Source of the DNA: Alphaproteobacteria bacterium
GTDB lineage: Bacteria > Pseudomonadota > Alphaproteobacteria > Bin95
Length of the DNA stretch: 64,000 nt
Direction: 5' to 3'
Assembly (NCBI GenBank): GCA_022822125.1
Contig: JAJECF010000048.1
Coordinates: 1-64,000, forward strand
Below, piece by piece: positions 32,531 to 40,632 of the stretch. Within the stretch, counting starts at the first letter, position 1, and the number at the start of each line of letters is the position of its first letter. The position numbers and the translations under genes are program-made. The notes below the pieces were generated by a model. It worked only from the letters and a program-made list of their open reading frames with translations, had not been told where the DNA came from and ran no database searches.

Positions 32531-33961
32531 ATGAGCAGCAACACCACCGTCATCCGCAATGCAGCCTGGATCGCGGCCTGGGACGGCGAGCGGCACCGCT
32601 ATCTGCGGGACGGGGACATCGCCTTTGCAGGGGACAGCATCATTCAGGTGGGCGGTCGCTACGATGGCGCGGCGGACCGCGTCCTGGACGGCGCGCGCCG
32701 CTTCGCCATGCCGGGCCTCGTCAACCTGCATGCGCACCCCCACACCGAGCCCGCCTACAAGGGCGTGCGCGAGGATCACGGCGTGCCGGAGATGTACGAC
32801 ACCGGGCTCTATGAGCGCATGTGCGCCTTCACCCTCGACGCAGCGGGCCAGCGGGCCGGGATGGAGATGGCCTATGCCGAACTGCTGCTCTCCGGCGCCA
32901 CCACCCTGGTCGATCTCTCCGGGCGGGTGGAGGGCTGGCTCGATTGCGCCGCCCGCAGCGGGCTTCGCGTCTATGTCGGGCCTTATTTCGCCGACGCCCG
33001 ATGGAAGCTCGAAAACCGGCATGAGCTCCGCTTCGACTGGGACGAGGCGGAGGGCCGCCGGGCCTTCGACGCGGCTGTCGGCGTCATGGAAGAGGCCGAG
33101 CGGCATCCGGGCGGGCGGCTTCGCGGCATCGTCTTTCCTGGGCAGATCGAGACCTGCTCGGAAGCGACCCTGCGCGACGCGGCCGCCTTTGCGCGCGAGA
33201 CCGGGCGCCCGCTCACCACGCATATTTCGCAGTCGAAGGTCGAATTCCTCGAAATCCTGCGCCGGCACGGCAAGACGCCGCTCGAATACGCCGCCGATAT
33301 CGGCTTTCTCGGTCCGGACGTCATTCTCGGGCACGCAATCTTCATCGACGAGCATCCGGACATTCGCTGGCGCGGCGCGGGAGACCTCGACCGGCTCGCC
33401 GGGTCCGGGGCGTCGGTGGCGCATTGCCCCTCGCCCTTCGCCCGCTACGGCCAGGCGATGGACCATTTCGGGCGCTACCGGGCGCGCGGGGTCAATGTCG
33501 GGCTCGGCACCGATGTCGCGCCGCACAATCTCGCCGAGGAGATGCGGTTGGCAATCCTGCTGGCCCGCGTGATGGCGGGCGATCTCGGCGCGGTCGATAC
33601 CGCCGAGATATTCCGCGCCGCTACCGTGGGCGGGGCCGATGCGCTCGGGCGCGGCGATCTCGGCAGGCTCGCGCCGGGCGCAAAGGCGGATATCGTGCTG
33701 CTCGACCTCGACCATCCTGCCATGCGCCCCGTGCGCGACCCGCTGCGCACATTCGTGTTCGAGGCGGCCGACCGGGCGGTCCGCGAGGTCTTCGTGGACG
33801 GCCGAGCCGTGGTCGAGGACGGCAAGCCCCTTCATCTCGATCCGGACGGAGCCGCGGCGCTGCTCGAAGAATCCCAGGCGCGGATGCTGGCGGAGGCGCC
33901 CCGGCGCGACTTCCTGGGCCGCACGGGCGACGAGATCGCGCCCCGTTCGCTTCCCCTCTGA
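32531..33961 (+). CDS. Amidohydrolase of the TRZ/ATZ chlorohydrolase type
   Basis: A 476-residue metal-dependent hydrolase of the amidohydrolase superfamily. The metal ligands are in GLVNLHAHPHTEPAYKG (HxH, about residues 62-65), TTHISQSKVEF (near 236), ILGHAIFIDEH (near 263) and GLGTDVAPHNLAEEMRLA (Asp, near 323); the C-terminus ADIVLLDLDHPAMRP closes the small beta domain. Family members deaminate or dechlorinate heterocycles (S-adenosylhomocysteine, guanine, atrazine). CAGGAGGGCGACGCC precedes the ATG. It is followed 23 bp later by an M20 carbamoylase; together they could degrade a ureido or cyclic amide compound (inference). Confidence 0.88.
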   Translation: MSSNTTVIRNAAWIAAWDGERHRYLRDGDIAFAGDSIIQVGGRYDGAADRVLDGARRFAMPGLVNLHAHPHTEPAYKGVREDHGVPEMYDTGLYERMCAFTLDAAGQRAGMEMAYAELLLSGATTLVDLSGRVEGWLDCAARSGLRVYVGPYFADARWKLENRHELRFDWDEAEGRRAFDAAVGVMEEAERHPGGRLRGIVFPGQIETCSEATLRDAAAFARETGRPLTTHISQSKVEFLEILRRHGKTPLEYAADIGFLGPDVILGHAIFIDEHPDIRWRGAGDLDRLAGSGASVAHCPSPFARYGQAMDHFGRYRARGVNVGLGTDVAPHNLAEEMRLAILLARVMAGDLGAVDTAEIFRAATVGGADALGRGDLGRLAPGAKADIVLLDLDHPAMRPVRDPLRTFVFEAADRAVREVFVDGRAVVEDGKPLHLDPDGAAALLEESQARMLAEAPRRDFLGRTGDEIAPRSLPL

Positions 33962-33984
33962 CCCCTCGCAGCAGGACCGCCGCC

Positions 33985-35229
33985 ATGCCGACCCAGATTC
34001 CCAACCTCTCCATCGACGCCGGACGCCTCCGGGCCGCGCTCGACCGCTCCTCGGAGATCGGCGCGGGGCCCAAAGGCGGCCTGCGGCGCCTCGCGCTCTC
34101 GGACAGCGACGGGGAGATGCGCGACCGGTTCGTCGCGTGGTGCGAGGCCATCGGCTGCCGGGTGACGGTGGACGAAGCGGGCAGCATCTTCGCCCGGCGC
34201 GCGGGGCGGGAGGACGGCCTGCCGCCGGTCGTCATCGGCAGCCATCTCGACACCCAGGCGTCGGGCGGGCGCTTCGACGGCGTGCTGGGCGTGCTCGCCG
34301 GGCTGGAGGTCCTGCGTACGTTCGAGGACAACGGCATCGTCACGAAGCGGCCCGTCGAGGTCGTCAACTGGACAAATGAGGAGGGCGCGCGCTTCGCCCC
34401 GCCCATGGCGGCCTCGCGGGTCTTCGCGGACCTCGCGACCGTGGAGTGGCTGCACGGCCTGACCGACGATGACGGCATAAGCTATGGCGACGAGCTCCGG
34501 CGGCTCGGCTATCTGGGCGCCGCGCCGGTCGGCGGGCGGACGCTCGATTCCTATTTCGAGCTGCATATCGAGCAGGATTCGCTGCTGGAGGAAGCGGGCG
34601 TGTCGGTCGGCGTGGTGACCGGCGGCTATTCCAGCCATGCGCTCAACTGCGTCTTCCGGGGCGAGTGCGCCCATACCGGGCCGACCGAGATGAGGAAGCG
34701 CCGCAACGCCATGATGGGCGCGGCCTATTTCCTCGCCGCCGTCAACGATATCGGCTGGGAGTATGAACCCGTCGGCCGCACATCGGCCTCGCGCATGCAG
34801 CTCTGGCCGAACCGCTTCGGCATCCTGCCGGATTATGCCGAGGTGACCGTCGATATGCGCCACACGGACCGCGCGGTCACCGACGAGATGGTGGCGAAGA
34901 CGCGCGCGGCGCTGGCGCAGGCGGCGGAAAAGGCGCAGGTCGAGGCCGAGGTCACCGCCGAATGGACCTTCGGCGACGAGGCGTTCGACCCCGAATGCAG
35001 CGATCTGGTGCGGCAGGCGGCGGCGGCGCGCGGCGCGTCCTGCATGGACATGCTCAGCATCGCCGGCCACGACGCCTATTACATCTCGCGCATCGCGCCG
35101 ACGGCGCTCATATTCAGCCCCTGCATCGGCGGCATCACCCACAATGAGGCCGAGGACATCCCCTGGGAGCCGACCGTCGAGGCGGTGAATGTGCTGCTCG
35201 ACGCCGTCCTCGCCCGCGCCGACCGGTAG
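33985..35229 (+). CDS. Zn-dependent M20 amidohydrolase (N-carbamoyl-L-amino-acid hydrolase/allantoate amidohydrolase type)
   Basis: A 414-residue M20-family enzyme of the HyuC/AllC/beta-ureidopropionase group, which removes CO2 and NH3 from N-carbamoyl compounds. Diagnostic segments are VVIGSHLDTQASGGRFDGVL (about residues 74-93, first metal His and Asp), EVVNWTNEEGARF (near 122, the Glu pair), ELHIEQDSLLEEAG (near 193), ECAHTGPTEMRKRRNAM (dimer-domain ligand site) and SIAGHDAYYISRIAP near the C-terminus. ATG at 33985 was chosen at the family start; the frame is open through the amidohydrolase gene, but that is a shadow. It forms a two-gene unit with the amidohydrolase. Confidence 0.92.
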   Translation: MPTQIPNLSIDAGRLRAALDRSSEIGAGPKGGLRRLALSDSDGEMRDRFVAWCEAIGCRVTVDEAGSIFARRAGREDGLPPVVIGSHLDTQASGGRFDGVLGVLAGLEVLRTFEDNGIVTKRPVEVVNWTNEEGARFAPPMAASRVFADLATVEWLHGLTDDDGISYGDELRRLGYLGAAPVGGRTLDSYFELHIEQDSLLEEAGVSVGVVTGGYSSHALNCVFRGECAHTGPTEMRKRRNAMMGAAYFLAAVNDIGWEYEPVGRTSASRMQLWPNRFGILPDYAEVTVDMRHTDRAVTDEMVAKTRAALAQAAEKAQVEAEVTAEWTFGDEAFDPECSDLVRQAAAARGASCMDMLSIAGHDAYYISRIAPTALIFSPCIGGITHNEAEDIPWEPTVEAVNVLLDAVLARADR

Positions 35230-35253
35230 GGCGCCAGCGGGCCGCTACCCTGG

Positions 35254-35703
35254 TCATTGCGGCCCTGCCGCCCAGGGATCGACGGTCTCGATCCCGGTGT
35301 TGCGAAACTCGCGCGTGTTCCGGGTCACGAGGGTGAGGCCGCGCGTCGCGGCGGTCGCTGCGAGGAAGGCGTCCGGCAGGTGGTCGTCGAGCGACTCCCC
35401 GCGCCGTCGCTTGTGCTCCATGATCCGCGCGCATGCATGCGCATCGGCCGGGGACCACGCAACGATCCGGCCCTCGAACAGGTCGTCGAGAAGATCCCGG
35501 AACCGGTCGGCCAAGCTCCGCCGACGCCGCCCGGGATCGAGCCGGCCGATACCGTCGAGAATTTCCCAGACGGTGACGGAAGCAAGGCCGAGTCCCTCAT
35601 CGGCGATCGAATCCAGAAACGCGGCGACCCGCGGCTCGGGCCTGGGCCGCATCATTTCGGAGACGACATTCGTGTCGATCAACCATGCGAGCGGGACGGT
35701 CAT
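35254..35703 (-). CDS. vapC: PIN-domain toxin (VapC/FitB family)
   Basis: A 149-residue PIN-domain ribonuclease toxin. AWLIDTNVVSEMMRPRPEP (residues 6-24) gives the first acidic residue; VTVWEILDGIGRLDPGRRR (near 44) the conserved Glu; and DAFLAATAATRGLTLVTRNT near 110-129 the remaining Asp residues, with the NTREF end typical of FitB. These RNases cut tRNA or other RNA when the antitoxin is lost. ATG at 35703 overlaps the antitoxin stop (ATGA), giving the usual antitoxin-first operon. Length matches the family. Confidence 0.93.
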   Translation of the reverse strand: MTVPLAWLIDTNVVSEMMRPRPEPRVAAFLDSIADEGLGLASVTVWEILDGIGRLDPGRRRRSLADRFRDLLDDLFEGRIVAWSPADAHACARIMEHKRRRGESLDDHLPDAFLAATAATRGLTLVTRNTREFRNTGIETVDPWAAGPQ

Positions 35704-35957
35704 TCCTCCTCCTCGCTGAAGAACGACAACGGCCTGTAGCCGTGACGGACCGGCGGCGGGAGTTCGACGCCGTGCTCCGGCCCGAAATGTCGCGCAAAGG
35801 CCTCCGACGGCTTCGGACGGCGCTCGGTCCCGGCGCGCTTCTCGCGGATCAGGCGGCGGACAAGCTCTTCCATGGATATGCCGGTCCGCCGGGCCTCGCG
35901 TCTGAGCCAGGACTTGTCCCCGGGGTCGATGCCGCGAACGACGATGCTGGTGCTCAT
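35700..35957 (-). CDS. vapB: Ribbon-helix-helix antitoxin (VapB/FitA family)
   Basis: An 85-residue antitoxin. The N-terminal STSIVVRGIDPGDKSWLRRE begins a ribbon-helix-helix DNA-binding domain of the FitA type, continuing into the helix ARRTGISMEELVRRLIREK (about residues 23-41). The acidic, Pro-rich C-terminus ending FFSEEEE would wrap the toxin. ATG at 35957 is preferred because it begins at the fold; an upstream ATG eight codons earlier is possible. It overlaps vapC by four bases. A sigma70-like promoter with 11-bp direct repeats lies just upstream and probably is the autoregulated operator. Confidence 0.9.
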   Translation of the reverse strand: MSTSIVVRGIDPGDKSWLRREARRTGISMEELVRRLIREKRAGTERRPKPSEAFARHFGPEHGVELPPPVRHGYRPLSFFSEEEE

Positions 35958-35999
35958 ACCCGGTTTCCCTGTTCTGGCCACTCACATGCAACCGCTGCC

Positions 36000-36040
36000 A
36001 TTATGCTATCGAATTATGCTATCATGGAAGCGTGGGTCAA
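36000..36040 (-). promoter_or_regulatory. Predicted vapBC promoter with direct-repeat operator
   Basis: On the minus strand TTGACC (36035-36040) and CATAAT (36013-36018) are spaced by 16 bases, a good sigma70-like match in otherwise GC-rich DNA. The 11-base sequence ATTATGCTATC (plus strand) is repeated at 36000-36010 and 36013-36023, so one copy covers the -10 box and the other lies just downstream of it. This is the arrangement expected for repression by an RHH antitoxin. The start of vapB is about 43 bases downstream of the nearer repeat. Confidence 0.6.
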
Positions 36041-36057
36041 GGATGGGTGTGGCCGGG

Positions 36058-36462
36058 CTACAGGTAGTTCGACACCTCGACGAGATTGCCGTCCGGGTCG
36101 CGGAAATAGACCGAGCGGATGGGGCCGAGCGCGCCGCTGCGCTCCGAGGGCGGGGTCTCGATTTCGACGCCGCAGGTTTCCAGATGCGCGATGACCTCCT
36201 CCAGCGGCGTTTCCGTGATGAGACAGAAATCCTCCCCGCCGCAGCGCGGGTCGCGGGCGCGGTACCAGTCGGTGTCGTCGGGATGCAGGTTGATCTTGTG
36301 CGGGCCGAAACGGAGCGCCCTGCGCAGGATGCCGTCCTGCCCGATGCCGTCGCGCCCGAATGTCACGACCTCCATGCCGAGCGCCTTCGCGTAGAAGTCG
36401 CATGTCGCCTCGACATCCTTCACCCGCATCACGAAATGGTCGATCCGCTCGATCCGTATCAT
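36058..36462 (-). CDS. VOC (glyoxalase/bleomycin resistance) family protein
   Basis: A 134-residue single-domain VOC protein. RIERIDHFVMRVKDVEATCD (residues 3-22) starts the first beta-alpha-beta-beta-beta module with a metal-type His; the segment HKINLHPDDTDWYRARDP near 56 and the C-terminal SVYFRDPDGNLVEVSNYL near 117-134 supply further His and Glu ligands. It is probably a small metalloenzyme; the reaction (lyase, isomerase, dioxygenase or thiol transfer) cannot be predicted. It reads leftward ahead of vapBC. An 18-base repeat motif shared with the folE upstream region lies 55 bp before its start. Confidence 0.85.
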   Translation of the reverse strand: MIRIERIDHFVMRVKDVEATCDFYAKALGMEVVTFGRDGIGQDGILRRALRFGPHKINLHPDDTDWYRARDPRCGGEDFCLITETPLEEVIAHLETCGVEIETPPSERSGALGPIRSVYFRDPDGNLVEVSNYL

Positions 36463-36516
36463 CGCCGCCTCCGCTTTCCTTGTTCCGCCGGCCCTGCTTC
36501 GCGCCGCCCCCCGCAG

Positions 36517-36534
36517 ATGTCATGATATGTCATG
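36517..36534 (-). promoter_or_regulatory. CATGACAT tandem motif upstream of VOC gene
   Basis: On the minus strand the 18 bases are CATGACATATCATGACAT, two near-identical 9-base units in tandem. The same 18-mer with one change (A to T at position 9) lies at 52689-52706 upstream of folE, also reading towards the downstream gene's strand. The shared, exact spacing suggests a binding site for one regulator, but its identity is unknown. Confidence 0.45.
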
Positions 36535-36718
36535 TTCGCCATGCGCATCGTGCATGTTTTTCGGCCCGTCCAGGCATATCAGCCCCTTTCCCGTTCCGTT
36601 CCATCCCCGCCGCCTTTGCATCCTATTTCGTTATGGATTTCCCGGAGGCAAGTCCATGAGAAGGAATTGTTTCTGAACAATCCAACGGGAGATCGCGCGC
36701 CCCTCTCCGCCGCCCGGC

Positions 36719-36757
36719 CCTTCGATACGCGGCTGACGCCGCTACTCAGGATGAGGA
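36719..36757 (+). repeat. Dispersed repeat, copy C
   Basis: Single rightward copy of the dispersed family, beginning TTCGATACGCGGCTGACGCC and ending in CTCAGGATGAGG. It ends 13 bases before the stop of the leftward hyuB copy 2. It is identical to the core of copy D at 44.06 kb. Confidence 0.85.
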
Positions 36758-36770
36758 AGGGGTGGCTCGG

Positions 36771-38405
36771 TTATTCCGGGTTGCTCTCGATGCCGTCCAG
36801 CCGGTCGCGCTCGGCGAGGCCGGGGTCGCGCTCCGCCGCCGGGCCGTAGCCGGCTCCGCCGCCGGTGCGGACGATGAGCCGGTCGCCGCGGCGGAGCGGG
36901 AATTGCTGCTTCGAGCGGAGCGGAATGCGCTGGCCGCCGCGCTCGACGAAGCTTTCCGCCTTCGCGCCGGGGCCGCCGCCGAACAGGCCCTCCGGGGCGA
37001 AGCGGAACCGGTCCCCATAGGTGGCGAAGGTCACGCCGTCCTCGAGGATGCGGTAGATGCGCTGGAAGCCCATGCCGCCGCGCCGCCGCCCGCCGCCGCC
37101 CGAGGCGGAGCGCAGGCTGTAATCCTCCACGCGGAAGAACGGATAGTCGCTCTCCATCGCCTCTATCGGGATGTTCGAGCAATTGGACAGCATTGAGTCC
37201 ACCGCATCGCAGCCGTCATTGTCGGGGCCCGCCCCGTAGCCGCCACCGAAGATCTCCAGATAGATGTTGTAGCCGCCGTCATGCTTGTGGCTGAGGCAGC
37301 TGACCGTCGTCGTGTCGAAGCCGGGCGCGATGACCTTGTCCGGCACGGCGCCGGCCAGCGCGTTCATCACCGCGTTCACCACCCGGTAGCTCGGCAGCAG
37401 GCGGGCGCGCACCGGCGCGGGCGGGCGCGGATTGACGAGGCTGCCATAAGGCGCCGTCACGCTTATCGCGCGCTCCGCGCCCTCGTTGAAGGGGATGTCG
37501 GGGTCGGTCAGCACGGCCTTGATGCAGGCGATGGCGGAGGAGGCCGTGGAGGCGAAGGGGCTGTTCATATTGGTGGCGACCTGCGGGGCGGTGCCCTCGA
37601 AATCCACCGCGATGGAGTCCCCGTCGATCGTCAGCGCCGCCCTGACCGGCACCGGGTCCTCGCCCGCGCCGTCGTCATCGAGCCAGGCCTCGCCGCGATA
37701 GACGCCGTCGGGCGCGGCCCGGATCGCGGCCCGGATGCGGCGCTCGGAATAGTCCAGCATTTCGTCCATCGCCGCGAAGACGGTTTCCGCGCCGAATTTG
37801 CGGCAGAGCCCCCTGAGGCGCTCGCCGCCGACGGCATTGGCGGCGAATTGCGCGTTGATGTCGCCGATGGTGGCCTCCGGCATGCGCACATTGGCGCGCA
37901 CCAGACGCTCGAACGGGCCGCCGTTCCAATCCCGCGCGACCGACCAGCGGCCCGGCGGGAAGGTGATGCCCTCCTCATGCACGTCGCCCGCATCCGGATT
38001 GAGGCCGGGCGCGCCGCCGCCGAGGTCGATATGGTGGACGACCGTGGCCGTGACCCCGACCAGCGCGCCCTCCAGGAAGATCGGCGAGAACAGGAAGATG
38101 TCCGGCAGATGCTGGCCGCCGGAATAGGGGTCGTTGTTGATGAGGAAGTCCCCGTCCCGCAGCGTCTCCAGCGGATGGCGCTCCAGGCAGGCGCGGAAGG
38201 TGTGCGTGACGGAGCCGAGCTGGATCGGGATGAGGTCCGCCTGGGCGACGACCCGCCCCTTGCGGTCGAGAATGGCGGCGGAGCAGTCCTGGGCTTCGCG
38301 CACCACCGGGGAATGGGCCGAGCGGATGAGCTTGATCCCCATTTCGTCGGCGGCCGCCACCAGCGCCTGGATGATGACCGCCTGATCGACGGGCGAAACC
38401 TTCAT
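36771..38405 (-). CDS. hyuB: Hydantoinase B/oxoprolinase family protein (HyuB), copy 2
   Basis: A 544-residue HyuB-family subunit, only moderately similar to copy 1. Conserved segments include LIRSAHSPVVREAQDCSAAI (about residues 26-45), FLINNDPYSGGQHLPDIFLF near 86-105, and the C-terminal GGGGRRRGGMGFQRIYRILE near 460. The Gly-rich end RTGGGAGYGPAAERDP is typical of the family. It is coupled to its HyuA partner by a four-base ATGA overlap. The pair hydrolyses or carboxylates a cyclic amide or ketone in an ATP-dependent reaction; the substrate is unknown. The copy-C repeat sits directly after its stop. Confidence 0.9.
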   Translation of the reverse strand: MKVSPVDQAVIIQALVAAADEMGIKLIRSAHSPVVREAQDCSAAILDRKGRVVAQADLIPIQLGSVTHTFRACLERHPLETLRDGDFLINNDPYSGGQHLPDIFLFSPIFLEGALVGVTATVVHHIDLGGGAPGLNPDAGDVHEEGITFPPGRWSVARDWNGGPFERLVRANVRMPEATIGDINAQFAANAVGGERLRGLCRKFGAETVFAAMDEMLDYSERRIRAAIRAAPDGVYRGEAWLDDDGAGEDPVPVRAALTIDGDSIAVDFEGTAPQVATNMNSPFASTASSAIACIKAVLTDPDIPFNEGAERAISVTAPYGSLVNPRPPAPVRARLLPSYRVVNAVMNALAGAVPDKVIAPGFDTTTVSCLSHKHDGGYNIYLEIFGGGYGAGPDNDGCDAVDSMLSNCSNIPIEAMESDYPFFRVEDYSLRSASGGGGRRRGGMGFQRIYRILEDGVTFATYGDRFRFAPEGLFGGGPGAKAESFVERGGQRIPLRSKQQFPLRRGDRLIVRTGGGAGYGPAAERDPGLAERDRLDGIESNPE

Positions 38406-40423
38406 GGGGCCGCTTCCTTCGCCAGTATTGCATTGCCGTGTTCGTCCGCCGCCGCCGTCCAGCCCGGCGGCGCGTAGATCGTGGCATTGCCGTCGTCGAT
38501 CAGCAGCGGCCCCTGAATGGCGGCCGGGCCGAGCGCCGCGCGCGTCAGCAGGCCCGCTTCCAGGGTCTCGCCGCGTTCGGTCAGGCGCGCCGTGCCCCGT
38601 TCCGCCGCGCCGCCGGCCCGCGCCCGGCCCATTGCCGGCATGGGCGGCGGCGGCGCCTTGCCCCCCACGCGGAAGGACACGACCTCGACCGGATCGCCAT
38701 GCGGCTTGGAAAACTCGAAAATCCGCCGGTGCGCCTCGCCGAACAGCGCGGCGAGCTCGCCGGCCTGCAGGCGGCCTGCGTCGATGCCGGACAGCGACAC
38801 CGGCACCTCGAAGGCCTGGCCCAGATAGCGCATCTCCAGCACCCGGTCGAATTCCGCATCCGCCTCGATGCCGAGCGCCGCCAGATAGTCGCGGGCTTCG
38901 GCCTGGAGCGTCCCCACCGTGTCGCGGATGGCGGGCATGGCGGCGTCCGTCACCGGGAGGCGCCGCGTCCGGCTGCGGTAATGCACATGATCGGAGAGCA
39001 GCAGGCCGGACGCGGAGAGCACGCCTGCATGGGGCGGCACGACGACCGTGCCGATCGCGAGCTCCTCCGCCACCCGCGCCGCATGCAGCGGGCCGGCGCC
39101 GCCATAGGGCACCAGCACATAGTCGCGCGGGTCGCGCCCGCGTTCGGTGGAGACCCGCTGGATGGCGCGCACGATGCTGACCTCGGCGAGGCGGACCGCG
39201 CTGTCGGCGATCTCCTCGACCGAGAGACCGAACCGCGCGGCCAGCGGCTCCAGCGCCCGGCGGGCGGCCGCGGGGTCCACCGCCATGCGGCCGCCGAGAA
39301 AGGCGTCCGCCCGGAGCGTGCCGCGCAGGAGATGGGCGTCCGTCACCGTCGGCCGGTCGCCGCCGCGCCCGTAGCAGGCCGGCCCCGGCATCGCGCCGGC
39401 GGATTGCGGGCCGACGCGCAGCAGGCCGCCGTCATCGACCCAGGCGAGCGAGCCGCCGCCGGCCCCGACCGTGACGATGTCGATCACCGGCGTCTTCACC
39501 GGCAGGCCGTCGATCCGCGTCATGGAGGCAAGCTCCGGCCGGCCGTCGGCGATCAGCGCGACATCCGTGCTGGTGCCGCCCATATCGAGCGTAATCAGAT
39601 TGCGGAAGCCGGCGCCGGCGACGCTGCGCACCGCGCCGACCGCGCCCGCCGCGGGGCCGGAGAACAGCGCCGCGATGGCGTTGCGCTCCATCGCTTCGGC
39701 AGGCATCCGCCCGCCATTGGACTGCATGATGGAGAACCGCCCGGCGAAGCCGCGTTCGGCGAGCGCGGCGGAGAACCGCCCGACATAACCCGCCATGACC
39801 GGCTGCACATAGGCCGCGAGCGCGGTCGTGGAGGCGCGCTCATATTCCCGGAATTCCCGCGTCACATCGCTGGAGCAGGTGACCGGCAGCGCCGGAGCCG
39901 CCTCGCGGATAATCGCCGCAACGGCGCGCTCATGATCCGGATTGGCGTAGGCATGCAGGAAGCAGATCGCCGCCGCCTCATATTCGCCCGCCGCCAGCGC
40001 CCGCCGCACGAGGTCCGCCACGGCGGCGCGGTCCGGCGCCTTCAGCGCGCGGCCGTCGGCCGCCATGCGCTCGTCGACCTCAAAGGTGTCGCGGCGTGGG
40101 ACGACCGGCTCCGGCTTGCGGTAGCGGAGGTCGTAGATCGCGTCCTTGTCGTGACGCTGGAGCAGCAGCAGGTCGCGCGCGCCTTTCGTGACGAACAGGC
40201 AGACCGCGGCGCCCTTGCGTTCGAGCACGGCATTGGTCGCCACGGTCGAGCCGTGGACGAGCTCCGCGATCCCCGCCGGGTCGAGGCCGGCGGCGTCCAG
40301 CGCCTGCATGGCGCCCCGGTCGGGATGCGCCGGCGTGCTCGGCACCTTCGCCGTCAGCACCGTCTCCCCGTCCACCGCCACAAGGTCGGTGAAAGTCCCG
40401 CCCACCTCAATGCCGACGCGCAT
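38402..40423 (-). CDS. hyuA: Hydantoinase/oxoprolinase family protein (HyuA), copy 2
   Basis: A 673-residue HyuA-family ATPase subunit. RVGIEVGGTFTDLVAVDGE (residues 2-20) is the first phosphate loop, GSTVATNAVLERKGAAVCLF follows, LITLDMGGTSTDVALIADG near 284 is the second phosphate loop, and PYGGAGPLHAARVAEELAIG near 440 the adenosine loop. ATG at 40423 starts directly at the fold; eighteen further codons upstream are not conserved. It is divergent from the molybdenum hydroxylase genes, with about 75 bp to the iron-sulfur-subunit remnant, so the two operons may share control and pathway (inference). Confidence 0.92.
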   Translation of the reverse strand: MRVGIEVGGTFTDLVAVDGETVLTAKVPSTPAHPDRGAMQALDAAGLDPAGIAELVHGSTVATNAVLERKGAAVCLFVTKGARDLLLLQRHDKDAIYDLRYRKPEPVVPRRDTFEVDERMAADGRALKAPDRAAVADLVRRALAAGEYEAAAICFLHAYANPDHERAVAAIIREAAPALPVTCSSDVTREFREYERASTTALAAYVQPVMAGYVGRFSAALAERGFAGRFSIMQSNGGRMPAEAMERNAIAALFSGPAAGAVGAVRSVAGAGFRNLITLDMGGTSTDVALIADGRPELASMTRIDGLPVKTPVIDIVTVGAGGGSLAWVDDGGLLRVGPQSAGAMPGPACYGRGGDRPTVTDAHLLRGTLRADAFLGGRMAVDPAAARRALEPLAARFGLSVEEIADSAVRLAEVSIVRAIQRVSTERGRDPRDYVLVPYGGAGPLHAARVAEELAIGTVVVPPHAGVLSASGLLLSDHVHYRSRTRRLPVTDAAMPAIRDTVGTLQAEARDYLAALGIEADAEFDRVLEMRYLGQAFEVPVSLSGIDAGRLQAGELAALFGEAHRRIFEFSKPHGDPVEVVSFRVGGKAPPPPMPAMGRARAGGAAERGTARLTERGETLEAGLLTRAALGPAAIQGPLLIDDGNATIYAPPGWTAAADEHGNAILAKEAAP

Positions 40424-40497
40424 GCCCGCTCCCGGTCTCCGACGCCCCCAGCGGCGTGCTAGAGTGCATCCGCACACACGGGAATGGAAGGCAGGGA

Positions 40498-40632
40498 GTG
40501 AAGGCGCCGCGCTTCTCCTACGTCCGGCCGGAAATCCGGGAGGTCCTGTCGGGCGATTTCTGCCGCTGCACCGGCTGTCACGCCATTGTCGATGCCATTG
40601 AGGCGGTCATGAGGGAGCGCTTCCGTGACTGA
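40498..40632 (+). pseudogene. C-terminal remnant of a CoxS-type [2Fe-2S] subunit
   Basis: A 44-codon frame, GTG at 40498 after GGAAGG, encodes only the tail of a CO-dehydrogenase/xanthine-dehydrogenase small subunit: YVRPEIREVLSGDFCRCTGC followed by HAIVDAIEAVMRERFRD. In the complete ~155-residue subunit this corresponds to the EIREALSGNxCRCTGY-QNI segment of the second cluster domain. The plant-type ferredoxin domain and the CGxCTPG cysteines are missing, so a normal cluster cannot form; Cys22, Cys24 and Cys27 remain. It overlaps the large-subunit start by 8 bases, as an intact gene would. Most likely the product of an internal deletion; whether it is translated is unknown. Confidence 0.8.

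Larger units (their letters stand above)
36463..36770. other. 308-bp intergenic region
   Basis: Lies between the VOC gene (start side) and copy-2 hyuB (stop side), both leftward. It holds the CATGACAT tandem motif at 36517-36534, a small palindrome ATTGTT-TCTG-AACAAT at 36666-36681 embedded in AT-richer DNA, and a copy of the dispersed repeat at 36719-36757. A rightward GGAGG followed by ATG opens only a six-codon frame at about 36657, so no protein is proposed. No T-run terminator is visible. Confidence 0.7.

Noticed and set aside
32225..33835. Upstream continuation of the GFA frame to 827 codons
   Set aside because: The extra part is antisense to the amidohydrolase; the GFA fold begins exactly at ATG 32224 behind a strong ribosome site.
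36657..36677. GGAGG followed by ATG and a six-codon frame
   Set aside because: Too short to support as a gene or leader peptide without a downstream gene on the same strand; hyuB here reads the other way.
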